Shown piece after piece: positions 13,401-22,818 of a DNA stretch of 64,000 bases (positions are counted from its first letter, which is position 1; each line of letters begins with the position of its first letter). Location: assembly GCF_004027225.2 (NCBI RefSeq), contig NC_044282.2, positions 48,018,576 through 48,082,575 on the forward strand. Reading direction: 5' to 3'. This stretch comes from Strigops habroptila (lineage: Eukaryota > Chordata > Aves > Psittaciformes > Psittacidae). Below the pieces are notes generated by a model. It was not told the DNA's origin. It did not search any database and was given only the letters and a program-made list of their open reading frames with translations. Made by a program: the position numbers and the translations under genes.

Positions 13401-16400
13401 AAAGATGCATGAATTCCTTTAAGATCTTTTAATTTCCTGTGATTTGTTACACCTTGAATTGCTACTTACTTTGTTTGAAACCTTACAGACCTAATTTTAT
13501 TACTATGTCTTCTCACAGAGTCAATTAATTATTTTACATGATTTGGCTCCCACTTTAACAGCAACAAAACATCAACCAGGATAGAAAAGCTATTTAATTT
13601 TCCTTACTTAGATGCTAATCGCTTTTTAAAACAGTATACTGGATTGCAGTTTCTATAACAAATTTGCAAATGATGTACCTGCTTTAAGAATCAGAAAGTC
13701 TTAAAACAGTACAGGAAACTGAATTAATCTTAGTCTTCCCACATTTACCACTCTTCACAAACAGTCTCCACTATTAATTTGGAAGGAAATGCCACTTCTT
13801 CAAATTTTTAACTTTTCTGGTATTTTAATGTTCATTTTATTCTTGGAAAATATTCCTAAGAGTAGTGAAATAAAATAATTCATTTCATCATTACCTTGCT
13901 CCTACAAAATACAGGTCACATGATGGATAGTGGTAAGAGAAATCTCTCCCAAATTTTGGTATTCTTGTCTTGTAGTAATGGCCATGCTGTGAATGAAACT
14001 CCACAAACCTGCCACACTGCAGGAAAACAACCTGAAAATAAAATAGAAAGCACTGAAACATACAGAAGCAGACTACAGTCTCCTCAACTTACGTTACAGC
14101 ACAGACCCCAGTGATTTCTCTCAAGCTCACACAGGTTGATCACAACTCCTTCAAATCATTTCTATTAAAACTATAATCAGCTAGTCCTTCATCATTCTCA
14201 CTAGCTACAGCAAAGAGCTTTATTAATAAACATTAAATGAATACCCACGAGAGTGTACGTGACACCCTGAAAGCAACTCTGGAACCAGAGCAGTATTAGT
14301 TATCTTGGTGGTGTGCTGTGCCAAAATTAACATCTGCACTTCCTTCAGGCACCAGATTTACTAATTTCTTTCAGGTACAATGTCATGCAGACACCAGTAT
14401 GTTCATAGGTATTAAGAACAGGAACTGTACGTACATCCTGATGCACAGCAGCGTTCCAATAAATGAAACCAACGACCTTTGTACATTTTTTTTGTCTGCC
14501 ATCTGAACAAGCACATTTTTTCTTTCTGAAACATAGGCAAACATCTCAGACCTGGAACATCCCACAGAAAAGCACTTCTAGAAGGCCAGATCTATACTAG
14601 TAAATAAAATAGGCCAGAACTTGCCTCTATAGTCCTGATGGCAAGTTAACATTGCACAACTCATATCCACGTGAAAGAATTCTTCCCACTCCACAGACAG
14701 CATCATCCACAACCTCTGTTACACTTATGCTGTATCTCAAACTATGCTCAGGCACTATGTGATGGAGGAACAGTTGGCCTGGCCCAAACTCATGCCACAG
14801 TGCACGCAAACAATTAAATGATACGGATAATCACAGGCTAATTCTTGACTCTGAGCCTCACCCCTATTTAGCTTAGATTTAGAAAAGTTGTAATTTAGTT
14901 TAGACTCTGTATAGTCCATGCATCTTCTAAAAGTAGTAAATAATGAAGATTTTAAATTTCCTACTGCTGAAGTACACTGTTAGCAACACAAATAAGGATG
15001 AGAAGCTCAGGAAAGGCAAGGTACAGAAGTTACTTTGAATGTCATCTTTATTTATGTATTTGTACATTCTTTCGAGACACAGAGAAAGTACTGATCTGGG
15101 CTAGAACTTCACACTTATTTATCAAGTCTCCCCTTACTTACACTGGTTCTGATATCAAAACCCCTAATGTTTCAACTTGTATTTGTGGACTCGCTCATCC
15201 TGGTCCAAGACCAAGTGGAATACCATCTTTCAGAAGCATAACTACAATTTCACATGAGATCACAGATGCAGCTGCATAGTTGATGTTCTTCAATGATGTT
15301 TTTCATATACATCCAAATCAACCCTTTGCGTGCTTAATGCCTTTATGCTTTTAACTGCCTAATGCTTTACGCTTTTAACTGGACATTTACAACAAGCAAA
15401 GCTCTTTACAGAAGTTCAACTCGCCTTATGGATACCAACGTGAATGAAAGCCAACAATGCACTCGCACTGTGAAAATGCAAATAAGCCTCAAGAGGCAAC
15501 CATATGAGGACAAGGGGAACAGACTGGAGAGAAGCTAATTTTTCTGGGCTACTAAAGCACGAGGCAGTGTGTCTAGTGTTGGGACCCTAATTCAAGATGG
15601 ATGTTGAGACATCAAGAGGGCTAGCAAGACAGACAAGGGGCAAAACACAAAACATATAAAGAAAGGTCGGAAGAATCTCAGCTTGTTTAGCCAGGCAAAG
15701 AGCACTCTGCAGGGCAACCTAACAGCAGCCAGAACTGAAGCGCAGTTACAAAAATTACAAGAGCCAAACTCTTTGCAGTAGCAACAGTAAAAAATTTCAG
15801 GTTTTTCTGGGCAGGTTGATCAGGAAGAAAAAAATATTTACTATGAGGTAGTGCAGTATTGTAACAATTTATTCAGTGAATTGTGGAACTGCCATGCTTG
15901 CAAGTTTTGACAGTCCTGTTCAGATGTCTGAAGGTCCCCCTCCAATCAGCATTTTCATGATTCTAAGCACTTCAAGGGTAATTTCTCAAATACTATTCCT
16001 TGTTTCTAACATGTTCAAAATATTATAACAGCTACCTGAAATTAGTTTTCTTTCTAATGATTTGGTAAGTTTCAGGAAAATAAAACTGAAAATTGGGTTG
16101 TATTAAGTTGTGAAAGTAGGACTTCAGTCTGAAATATAGCACCGATTCCAGCTGAAAACACACACAACAGTTACTGTTCACAACCAGTCAGAAACATATT
16201 TGCAAACACAGTGTGTTCCTCAGTCTCCCAAATAACTGTTTGGTTTGTACAACCAGAAACACTCTCCCACAGACAAACAAGCGAGAGGCTGCTGTACTCT
16301 ACCAGTCACTGCCTTCTGCTACTTGAATTCATGCACATCCTTGGAAATCTCATGGGAAAAATTCTGAAAAGACTAAAGCTAGAAGACTAGATTACGTTGT

Positions 16401-19400
16401 CTCTGGTCAAATAAGAAATATTTATTAAAATAAGCATGTACCAGAAGTGCTAAGGTCTCTTCTCAGGGGGAAAAAAAAAAAAATAAACCAAAACACTTAA
16501 AAAAAAACCCAAACAACTTTACTTCTCTCCACAATTTTTGCCTCATTCATATGCTTACAATCACGTTGGCTACAACAACACTGAAAAATTAGGCTATTAA
16601 CTAACCTGCAGCTATCCCACCTCTCAAAAATGGTGTATTCGTGTATCACTTGTCACAATGGATCGTGACTGAATGTTATCCTAGAAAGAATAACTAATTC
16701 CATTTTCCCCATTATTTTGTTTGTAGGAAAAAACATTTGATGTTTTTCTCTACTGCAGACAAAAGACTTTAAAAGTGGTAAGACAAATTATAATACAAAG
16801 AGACAAAAAAAACATTTTTAATGTACAAAAAAATGTTTATCCTGTTTGCTTTTTTAAAAAAACCTTTCTGTTCCAAAAGTTGTGTTGACTGCCTTTACTA
16901 TATATGCAAATGCATTTTAATATACATATTAAACCATTTTTTCATTTATACATTGAAAGCATTCAACATACCTTTGAGTAATCATCTGATAAAATCTCAA
17001 ACGTAACCACTAGAGGAGAGAGCAAGAGAATTTTAAGTCAACTAAGTAAGTAAACTTACTTGCAAACATTGGCACAAATCCTGAAAACATTTTCACTCAT
17101 GCTAACCTTTAGTCATGTAAGTATTCCCCACAGGTGTCAATGCATAATTCAGGCATTGTGATAAAATCTTTAATTATATAACTCTATTTGCAAAATAACA
17201 AGTAGTTTTCTAAAACTTTAGAAATATATGAAGCATCTTGTAATCTCTTTATCGTTCTTTTACACTTGACACGTTCCTCAGCACGACGCTCAGCTGTGTA
17301 CTTATTGGCTCGGGGAAGGTCTAATCAAATGGTTTTCAGTAAGTGTGTGGTCCGCGGACCTTGGGTAACCCGTCAAAGATGATAAAAATGACGTAAATTT
17401 GGACATACTACACACAAACTTGCACATGCAATCTTTCTAAAGGTCAGTACTTCCACAGAAAGAGTTTTAATGCTCCAAAAAAAAAAAAAAAATCACAAAT
17501 TTGAAAGCTACACTGATGAACACTGCAATGTATTGAACTTTGCCTAGTTTTAAATGAGCTGGGTTGGGAACATTAGGGAGTAGTTCCTTCAGCTAAACTG
17601 GTTCCATTTAAATGAGGTAGCTCATTTAAAGTTACCTGAACTGACTCTATGCTACCTTACAAGTTAAACATACTTTTGCAGTCTAGTAAGATGCCAGTTC
17701 AAAAAAAATATACTTTAAGCTCTAATTACCAGCAATCATTTACTATTATGACTTCTACTCTTTCAAAGTGGGTCCCACTCTTGCCATACCTTCCCCCCCC
17801 CAATCTCTCTGAACCCCTGCCCCACTACCTCTCCTTCCCTGCTATGTTGTAGCACCATCCCTTCACCCTACCTGACTCCTTGTAGCCCTGAGGCACAGGG
17901 TAAAAAAATACCACCATGCTCTACTCCCCTTTTCCTTACCTAACTCAGTAGTTCTCAACTTTTATTTTTCACACCACTTTCACACACATCACAGACCAGT
18001 TTCATTTTTCCGTAATGATTTAGGACTTCTGCCACTCTATGCTGATCCCCTCAGTGCTTTGGTCACCCCTCTATCCCAGTTTTCAGCCATCTGTCCTCTA
18101 ACATCCCAGTCTTCTAACAAAACAACCCAAACGCCATTCCTCAAATCTGTGCACCCTAAAACTCAGAGCCACAGCAGCTCTGACCTCGTCTCCTAGTCTA
18201 ACTGCCAGCAGATTCCCCCTTTCCCATTGTCTAGGTGGCTCCTGGCTTTCCTCACCACAGTTGTTCTCTGTGTAAATTAGTAGCAAACAAGGTGTAATTA
18301 GATTCTTGGCCATACTACCATCTATCTCCAAGAACCTTGCTTCCAAGAAAACAAACAAACCAACCAACCAACCAACCCACCCACTCCCAGGAAATCCTCT
18401 TTACCTTGTAACTCACTGAGCTTGGGTTCCAGAAAGAAAACAGTGAGAGCTCACTTCATGAGCAACAGTGCAACCATAGCGCATTCTCCTAACTTTCTGC
18501 TTCAAAGAAGGGGAAAGAAGGGAGATCTGGCCACCACCCAGCCATTGTACTCACGTCACATTCCCCACCCCAAACAGAACACAGACTTCCGCCTCACTCA
18601 CGCTCTGGGCCCCACGCTTACTGGCTCAAGATAAATCTTACATTCCTTGCACCACTCCAAGGGAGGAAAGAACTTTAAAGGAGGAGGAAAAAGAAGATAC
18701 AGAGGTAAAGACAAGGTGATGTTCTACTCTAGATTCTTGCGTTCACCCAATGCACATTTTGTGCCCTAGGCACAAAGAGGGAAGTTTCTACTTGAGTCCA
18801 GCCTGAATTATGTATAAAAGACATCTTGTGCTAACAGCTATAGCTTATACTAACCTTCAGAATCTAAGCATCTTTCAAATTTCTGGGATAACTGATAGGC
18901 ATCAAAACAGCGGATCCTTGGCTTGTAAGTTCCTGGAAGAATAATTTGATCTTTAATTAAAAATTTAAACAAAAAGATTAACATTAAAGCTTATTTTTCT
19001 TTCCTATAATGTCTTACATTACTGCATTTCAACTATAAGTATTCTAATCTCACCAAAGTGTCTGTGACTGGAAAAACATGTCTCTCAATAACATAACTCT
19101 ACAGCCTCGTTTTTGTCTTTGGTGCCTGAAAGCACCCTTCTTGTATGTCGGTTCTTCTGATCAACAGATACGTCATACAGAATTGACTAATACCTTCCAT
19201 AAGTCTGAAAGACCAAGTCTCCTTACGTTATTAACACCTAATAAAGTATTCATGTTTGGATCCTGCTTTGACAAAGTTACAAAATGTAGCATTATCTTCC
19301 ATCCTTTAAAACAGTACTCAACAATGATGTTCAGGAGTTATTTAAAGCAAATTTACAGACAGAGAATAAAAATAATGAAGAATTTAGTTTTCAACTCTAT

Positions 19401-21331
19401 TATAAACAGTTTAGGTTCTAATTGTATTATAAACGCCCAGTGGCAGGGGGATTGGAACTAGATGATCTTATAAGGTCCCTTCCAACCCAAACCATTCTAT
19501 CATTCTAAGAACATCTGTATTCTAAAAAGCAGAGTTTCACAATACCACTACCAAGACAGCCACCCTATCACAGCTTAAGAGTAAGCTTCCAAAACTCTGT
19601 TCAATGCTACATTCAAAAATGAACTCTTGCCAATTCTACCTGAAATACTAAGTCATTCCGCAATCAAGGTTTTCTAGCACTTTGGGCCTCTGCTACAGAG
19701 AGACGCTTTGTTAACTCACCAACTGCCATAATATACTGTCCATCTCTTGATACCTTAATCTTTGTGCTAACCGTGGGCATTTCAAAGTCTTGAATAAGCT
19801 CAATTCTTCTACGGATATCTATAAGGAAAAAGAAAAAGAAGTTGTAAAGGTAGCACAGTTATATCAGTACAAAAAACTGTTAATGGTTTCTTATGGAAGA
19901 ATGTTGAGTTAATTGGATATAAAGAATATCTTTAACAATATATCTTTATTTATATTCTTTTAAATATCTTTAAAAGAATCTTGTAAAGTATAAAGATCTT
20001 TTAAGTATAATTAGTGTGTTATATGCAGATTAATAGTTTGTTAACCCCACGAAGTGGGCTACCTCCATGCAAACATAAGTGTCTATTCTAAGGTAACTAC
20101 ATAATAAATTATTATATAATGTAGTAGCAAATATTTATCACACATTTTACGCTATTAAGATGTTGCATAATATATTCCATCCTCCTGTTAACTCTCTGTA
20201 TTTTTTGTTCGGTTGTGTTTCTTATACATCCCTTCCTAGCCATTTTTATTTTATATAATGAGTTTAAGCTAAAATGGTGATCTTCCTGTACTCTAAGATC
20301 AACATAATACAGGAGGGGAGTTTATGGTTGGAGTATATATACTATATGGAGTTTACAGTATATATGTACATACAGTATATATGCAGTTTATGGTTTATAA
20401 GCTATACATGTAATTAATCAATCATGTTTTTGTACAATCATGTAGTCACGTAATTAATGCATCATGTTTCTGTACAATCTACAACCCCAGTATTTAACGT
20501 CTGAAATTTAAAACAATACCGATAATATTCTGTTCACACAGAAGTTGGAATATTCTGTTCACAGGAAGTTGGAGTAATTATTTATAGCTTCAATTTTGTA
20601 GTTTTTAAAATACGAGATATGCATAACTTCCCTGTATCAGTTAGTGAAGTGTCTCCCTCTGGACTTGCATGCTGTATATGTGTAACTGAGTATTAATGAG
20701 GATCCTGTGATGGGAAAACTCACCCACATCTTTCTTCTGTAAAGCTCTTTTCTTCCTGTCTGAGAGCCACTGCAAGAAAATAATTAAATCAGTTTCGAGC
20801 TCATTATTTATAAAGGAACCAGAGAATCACTTAAAGCTTATCCAAGTTGTAAGTACAAGACATTCAGGCCATTAATTCTTTTTTTTTTTTTTTATTATTT
20901 TAGAATTTCCACTGGTACGTTTAGCTATTCCATATCAAGAAAACTTAGGAACTCGTGGGTTTTAGGGGTCTGTAGAGTAACACACCCACAGTTAGAGACG
21001 CACGCATTCAATCTGCATTCGTAGCTCACGAATACCTGTAGCTGGTTTCAGTTACCTACCCTCCACCCTCACCACAAGCGCACACGGAGCAGGGGCAGCT
21101 CCATGAGCCGCTCGGGCCCGGGCTGCAGCTCAGGCCCAAAGCGTAATCGCGCTTCTAAACGCTCCCGCTGCGGGAACCGGCACACGGCTGAGGAGCGCCG
21201 GGCCCGGGCCGGCAGCGCGTCCCCTCGCTGGCTCGCCCGCCCGCCCGCCCGCAGCCGGCCCTCACCTCCGGGAGGCTCCTGCCGGCGCTGAGGCTGTAGA
21301 TCTTCACCTCGTTGAGGCTGGAGACCTGCAT
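1400..21331 (-). CDS. NOL10: NOL10, nucleolar protein 10 (5' part of the gene, 13 coding exons)
   Basis: NOL10 is a conserved WD40-repeat nucleolar protein (yeast relative Enp2) acting in small-subunit rRNA processing. The coding exons, in gene order, are 21266-21331, 20724-20769, 19720-19818, 18855-18932, 16972-17009, 13895-14031, 13089-13154, 11588-11648, 10997-11082, 10551-10629, 9429-9578, 7065-7131 and 1400-1452. Together they give 1026 nt, or 342 codons with no stop, and all borders are GT-AG with matching phases. Recognised blocks include [15 protein letters not shown] at 1-15, [18 protein letters not shown] near 136-153, [15 protein letters not shown] near 202-216 and [12 protein letters not shown] near 289-300. 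All belong to the N-terminal beta-propeller region. The human protein is about 690 residues, so the C-terminal half (NUC153 region and charged tail) lies outside the window. No further exon was found in 1-1399, which is taken as intron 13. The ATG at 21331 was chosen because it matches the human start; upstream in-frame codons are non-ATG. Confidence 0.96.
3830..4490 (-). mobile_element. CR1 retrotransposon fragment, internal reverse-transcriptase part
   Basis: Minus-strand translations in shifting frames show CR1 ORF2 blocks in order: [15 protein letters not shown], then [15 protein letters not shown], then FAGDTKL, then [13 protein letters not shown], then [11 protein letters not shown]. 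The frame breaks and the change of the catalytic FADD box to FAGD show that it is dead. It stops around the [13 protein letters not shown] block without the usual 3' UTR. It lies in NOL10 intron 12 in the same orientation as the gene. Confidence 0.9.
5225..5430 (+). mobile_element. Degraded CR1 3' end
   Basis: Diverged plus-strand CR1 tail. Recognisable pieces are 'cacagaggctacagtgtcca', 'gatattcaaa', 'gcaacctgatc' and 'ccagaggtcccttccaaact', ending in 'aagattcta'. It lies in NOL10 intron 12. Confidence 0.75.
5839..5874. repeat. Perfect 17-bp inverted repeat, 2-nt loop
   Basis: The left arm at 5839-5855 (atcaatgtctttttgag) is the exact reverse complement of the right arm at 5858-5874, separated by gg. 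It lies in NOL10 intron 12. Confidence 0.9.
7065..7131 (-). CDS. NOL10: NOL10 coding exon 12
   Basis: This exon encodes [20 protein letters not shown] and NS, residues 303-324, plus one base of G325. The donor is gtacat, a weak consensus after an otherwise conserved exon. Confidence 0.94.
9429..9578 (-). CDS. NOL10: NOL10 coding exon 11
   Basis: This 150-nt exon encodes residues 253-302, including [20 protein letters not shown] and [14 protein letters not shown]. These are two WD-repeat units ending in YDLR and KMWNK. It is phase 0 at both ends. Confidence 0.96.
10551..10629 (-). CDS. NOL10: NOL10 coding exon 10
   Basis: This exon encodes residues 226-252, [20 protein letters not shown] followed by GTSTGQ. 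The AG at 10630-10631 was chosen because it preserves the frame and the E-I junction. Confidence 0.95.
10997..11082 (-). CDS. NOL10: NOL10 coding exon 9
   Basis: This exon encodes residues 198-226, including [20 protein letters not shown]. The CWDP motif is a WD-repeat end. The donor is gtgagt. Confidence 0.95.
11588..11648 (-). CDS. NOL10: NOL10 coding exon 8
   Basis: This exon encodes residues 177-197, [20 protein letters not shown]. It ends in phase 0 before the donor gtaaat. Confidence 0.92.
11760..12060 (+). mobile_element. Degraded CR1 3' region
   Basis: Plus-strand CR1 pieces include 'ccacctaacagcagcctctt', 'actggaacaggttgtccaca', 'ggctgtggaacttccatcct' and 'tggagttttcaa'. It is strongly diverged and lies in NOL10 intron 7. 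Confidence 0.75.
13089..13154 (-). CDS. NOL10: NOL10 coding exon 7
   Basis: This exon encodes [20 protein letters not shown] and the flanking residues 155-177. The acceptor is tttgtag and the donor gtaagt. Confidence 0.94.
13895..14031 (-). CDS. NOL10: NOL10 coding exon 6
   Basis: This exon encodes residues 110-155, beginning [17 protein letters not shown] and running through [19 protein letters not shown]. The human counterpart reads LHNDRYIEFHSQ at the start, so this segment is a little diverged. Confidence 0.94.
15480..15975 (+). mobile_element. Degraded CR1 3' region
   Basis: Plus-strand CR1 pieces include 'caaccatatgaggacaaggg', 'gagcactctgcagggcaacc', 'taacagcagcc' and 'gtggaactgccatgcttgca', ending in 'catgattcta'. 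It lies in NOL10 intron 5. Confidence 0.65.
16972..17009 (-). CDS. NOL10: NOL10 coding exon 5 (38 nt)
   Basis: This very short exon encodes [12 protein letters not shown], residues 98-109, after two bases that complete V97. It is flanked by ctctag and gtatgt. It is placed by protein similarity and exact phase, since 38 nt would be missed by ORF length alone. Confidence 0.9.
18350..18386. repeat. Tetranucleotide microsatellite (AACC/CCCA)n
   Basis: A run of aaac units grades into ccaa units and then ccac units. It lies in NOL10 intron 4. Confidence 0.85.
18855..18932 (-). CDS. NOL10: NOL10 coding exon 4
   Basis: This exon encodes residues 71-97, including [20 protein letters not shown] and CLDSE. 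The acceptor is ttccag and the donor gttagt, a weaker consensus. Confidence 0.95.
19436..19507 (+). mobile_element. CR1 3' terminus fragment
   Basis: It contains 'cccagtggcaggggg', 'attggaactagatgatctta' and 'aaggtcccttccaaccc', then 'attctatcattcta'. This is the diagnostic CR1 end on the plus strand, in NOL10 intron 3. Confidence 0.9.
19720..19818 (-). CDS. NOL10: NOL10 coding exon 3
   Basis: This exon encodes residues 38-71, including [14 protein letters not shown] and [11 protein letters not shown], the first beta-propeller strand block. It enters and leaves mid-codon, and both phases match the neighbouring exons. Confidence 0.95.
20407..20485. repeat. Two imperfect tandem copies of a 40-bp AT-rich unit
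   Basis: The unit at 20407-20446, beginning catgtaattaatcaatcatg, is repeated from 20447, beginning cacgtaattaatgcatcatg. Both contain a tgtacaatc core. It lies in NOL10 intron 2. Confidence 0.85.
20524..20571. repeat. Tandem duplication of a 24-25 bp unit
   Basis: The unit beginning aatattctgttcaca and ending gaagttgg is present twice, at 20524-20548 and from 20549. The second copy is slightly shorter. It lies in NOL10 intron 2. Confidence 0.85.
20724..20769 (-). CDS. NOL10: NOL10 coding exon 2
   Basis: This 46-nt exon encodes [15 protein letters not shown], residues 23-37, plus one base of D38. The acceptor is ttgcag and the donor gtgag. Confidence 0.93.
21236..21250 (-). repeat. G-quadruplex-forming (GGGC)n at the start of NOL10 intron 1
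   Basis: Four C-triplets on the plus strand (21236-38, 21240-42, 21244-46, 21248-50), each separated by one base, give four GGG runs on the NOL10 coding strand. They start 15 nt past the exon 1 donor boundary. Confidence 0.8.
21266..21331 (-). CDS. NOL10: NOL10 coding exon 1
   Basis: This exon encodes residues 1-22, beginning [20 protein letters not shown]. The donor gtgag lies at 21261-21265 and the exon ends in phase 0. The exon sits inside the CpG island. Confidence 0.95.
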
Positions 21332-22018
21332 GGCCACGGCCGTGCCACCTCTTCCGGGGCGGAGAGGAAGCGGAAGGCGGCCCGCTTCCGCGCTGCTGCC
21401 GCTTCCCGCGGCGGCAGGGGAGACGGTCCGTGCCCGGGGACAAGGGGCAGCACGGCGGCTCCGGCCGCGTCCCTCGCACGGAGCTGAAGCGCATCGTTCT
21501 CGCAGGGATGGAAGCGTATCCCTGAGGACTTAGCCGCCGCCGGTTTCCCGGCCGGTCATTTCTAACGATCCAAAATCAGCTGTGCAGGGTGCTTGCGGCT
21601 CTGCTCCGTGGTAGCCCCATCCTGGTACATCGGAAGAGGAAGAGCGCTGTCCGTCCGTCCGTGAGGCGGGCTGTGGTGCCGCTCCGGGCCGCCCCGAGGT
21701 TAAATCACCAAGGCAGGAGCTGCTTCTGCAGGGTTGGTGGAAGAGGTGAAGCAGGTTAATTTTCGCACCCTGCGGCAAACCATGTCCATTGCCTAAGGAA
21801 AGCGATGAATCCAGGGTTTGGTTGATCAGAACCTTGCCAGCAAACGTATAAGACCCTTATAGCATCACCGTTTAAAGAACAGACATGCAAAATTCTGACT
21901 GTTTCTATTCTAACTTACAAAAGCAATAACAAACATATCAATTCAAGAAACAATGAAAACACAACTCAAGTCTTACACTGAAAGAAGGTAGATATAGATT
22001 ATATATTAGAAAAAAATA

Positions 22019-22214
22019 ATTCCCTGTGAGGGTGCTGAGGCGCTGGCACAGGTTGCCCAGGGAAGCTGTGGCTGCCCCATCCCTGGCAGTGTTCAAGGCC
22101 AGGCTGGACGGAGCTTGGAGCAACCTGGTGTAGTGGAAGGTGTCCCTGCCCGTGGCAGGGGGTTGGAACTGGGTCATCTTTAAGGTCCCTTCCAACCCAA
22201 ACCGTTCTATGATA
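22019..22214 (+). mobile_element. CR1 3' end, well preserved
   Basis: Plus-strand CR1 tail containing 'aggttgcccagggaagctgt', 'ccccatccctggcagtgttc', 'gtccctgcccgtggcagggg' and 'aaggtcccttccaaccc', ending in 'gttctatgat'. It is much less diverged than the intronic copies in NOL10. Confidence 0.95.
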
Positions 22215-22617
22215 ACTCCGGTACAAGATGCAAACTGAAGCTGTTTCAAGTAAGTCTTACTATGGTATTCCCTGTATGATACATTGCAACAATGATGGTG
22301 TCAATATCATGAATAGAAAGAAGACTATTCTAGGTTGTATTAGAGGGCATTATAGCTGAGATTCGTGGGAAATCAACACACCTAAATATAATTGCGTATG
22401 TGGATGGTAGGTGTCTATAAACACTCTGTTCAGAGAGCTAAAGCTTCACTTGCAAAAATATAAATTGTCTAGTGGCATTTGAGGTGCCATAAGGTATCAG
22501 GACACCTAGATGGGGCTGACACAAGACCTATGGACAACCCATGCCCTTCTGCAGCAGAAGCTGAAGCGGGATGTGCAAGGACATCTCGAGCGGCTCTAGA
22601 AGCTCAGGCAGCTCAAC

Positions 22618-22818
22618 CTAATCTCTAGCAAACGCAGTGAAGGAACGCTGAGGAGCAATGTAGCGCGGTGGCCGGTAGGTGTCTTCTTCGGGGGGAGCTC
22701 GATGGTTTCCAGGTTCCACTGCCTCATCACTTAGACCACCACTAGGACTTGAACGATGCTTCCTGTGTATAATGAATCGTTGTTGCATGTAGTAACGGTA
22801 TACATTTAGATTTTCCAT
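22618..22818 (-). CDS. Unassigned small ORF, 66 aa (hypothetical)
   Basis: I do not recognise this protein. It begins MENLNVYRYYMQQRFIIH and ends PQRSFTAFARD. It is rich in Arg, Pro and acidic residues, with no signal peptide or membrane segment. An in-frame TGA directly precedes the ATG, so the reading frame is self-contained. The stretch keeps several CpG dinucleotides, unlike its AT-rich surroundings, which could mean constraint or recent insertion. No clear splice sites were identified. It may be a chance ORF, a retrocopy fragment or a short coding gene. Confidence 0.25.
   Translation of the reverse strand: MENLNVYRYYMQQRFIIHRKHRSSPSGGLSDEAVEPGNHRAPPEEDTYRPPRYIAPQRSFTAFARD

Larger units (their letters stand above)
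21060..21720. promoter_or_regulatory. CpG-island promoter of NOL10
   Basis: This GC- and CpG-rich block surrounds the NOL10 start codon. The likely 5' UTR (21332 to about 21420) contains several ETS-type cores: TTCCGG at 21352-21357, CGGAAG at 21371-21376 and CTTCCG at 21385-21390. A TATA box was not seen. Exact limits are by eye. Confidence 0.8.

Noticed and set aside
17607-17630. 10-bp inverted repeat (tttaaatgag / ctcatttaaa) with 4-nt loop
   Set aside because: It is short and AT-rich, within what chance allows in 64 kb.
21069-21533. Overlapping long frames on both strands in the NOL10 CpG island
   Set aside because: These are compositional artefacts of low stop-codon density around NOL10 exon 1.
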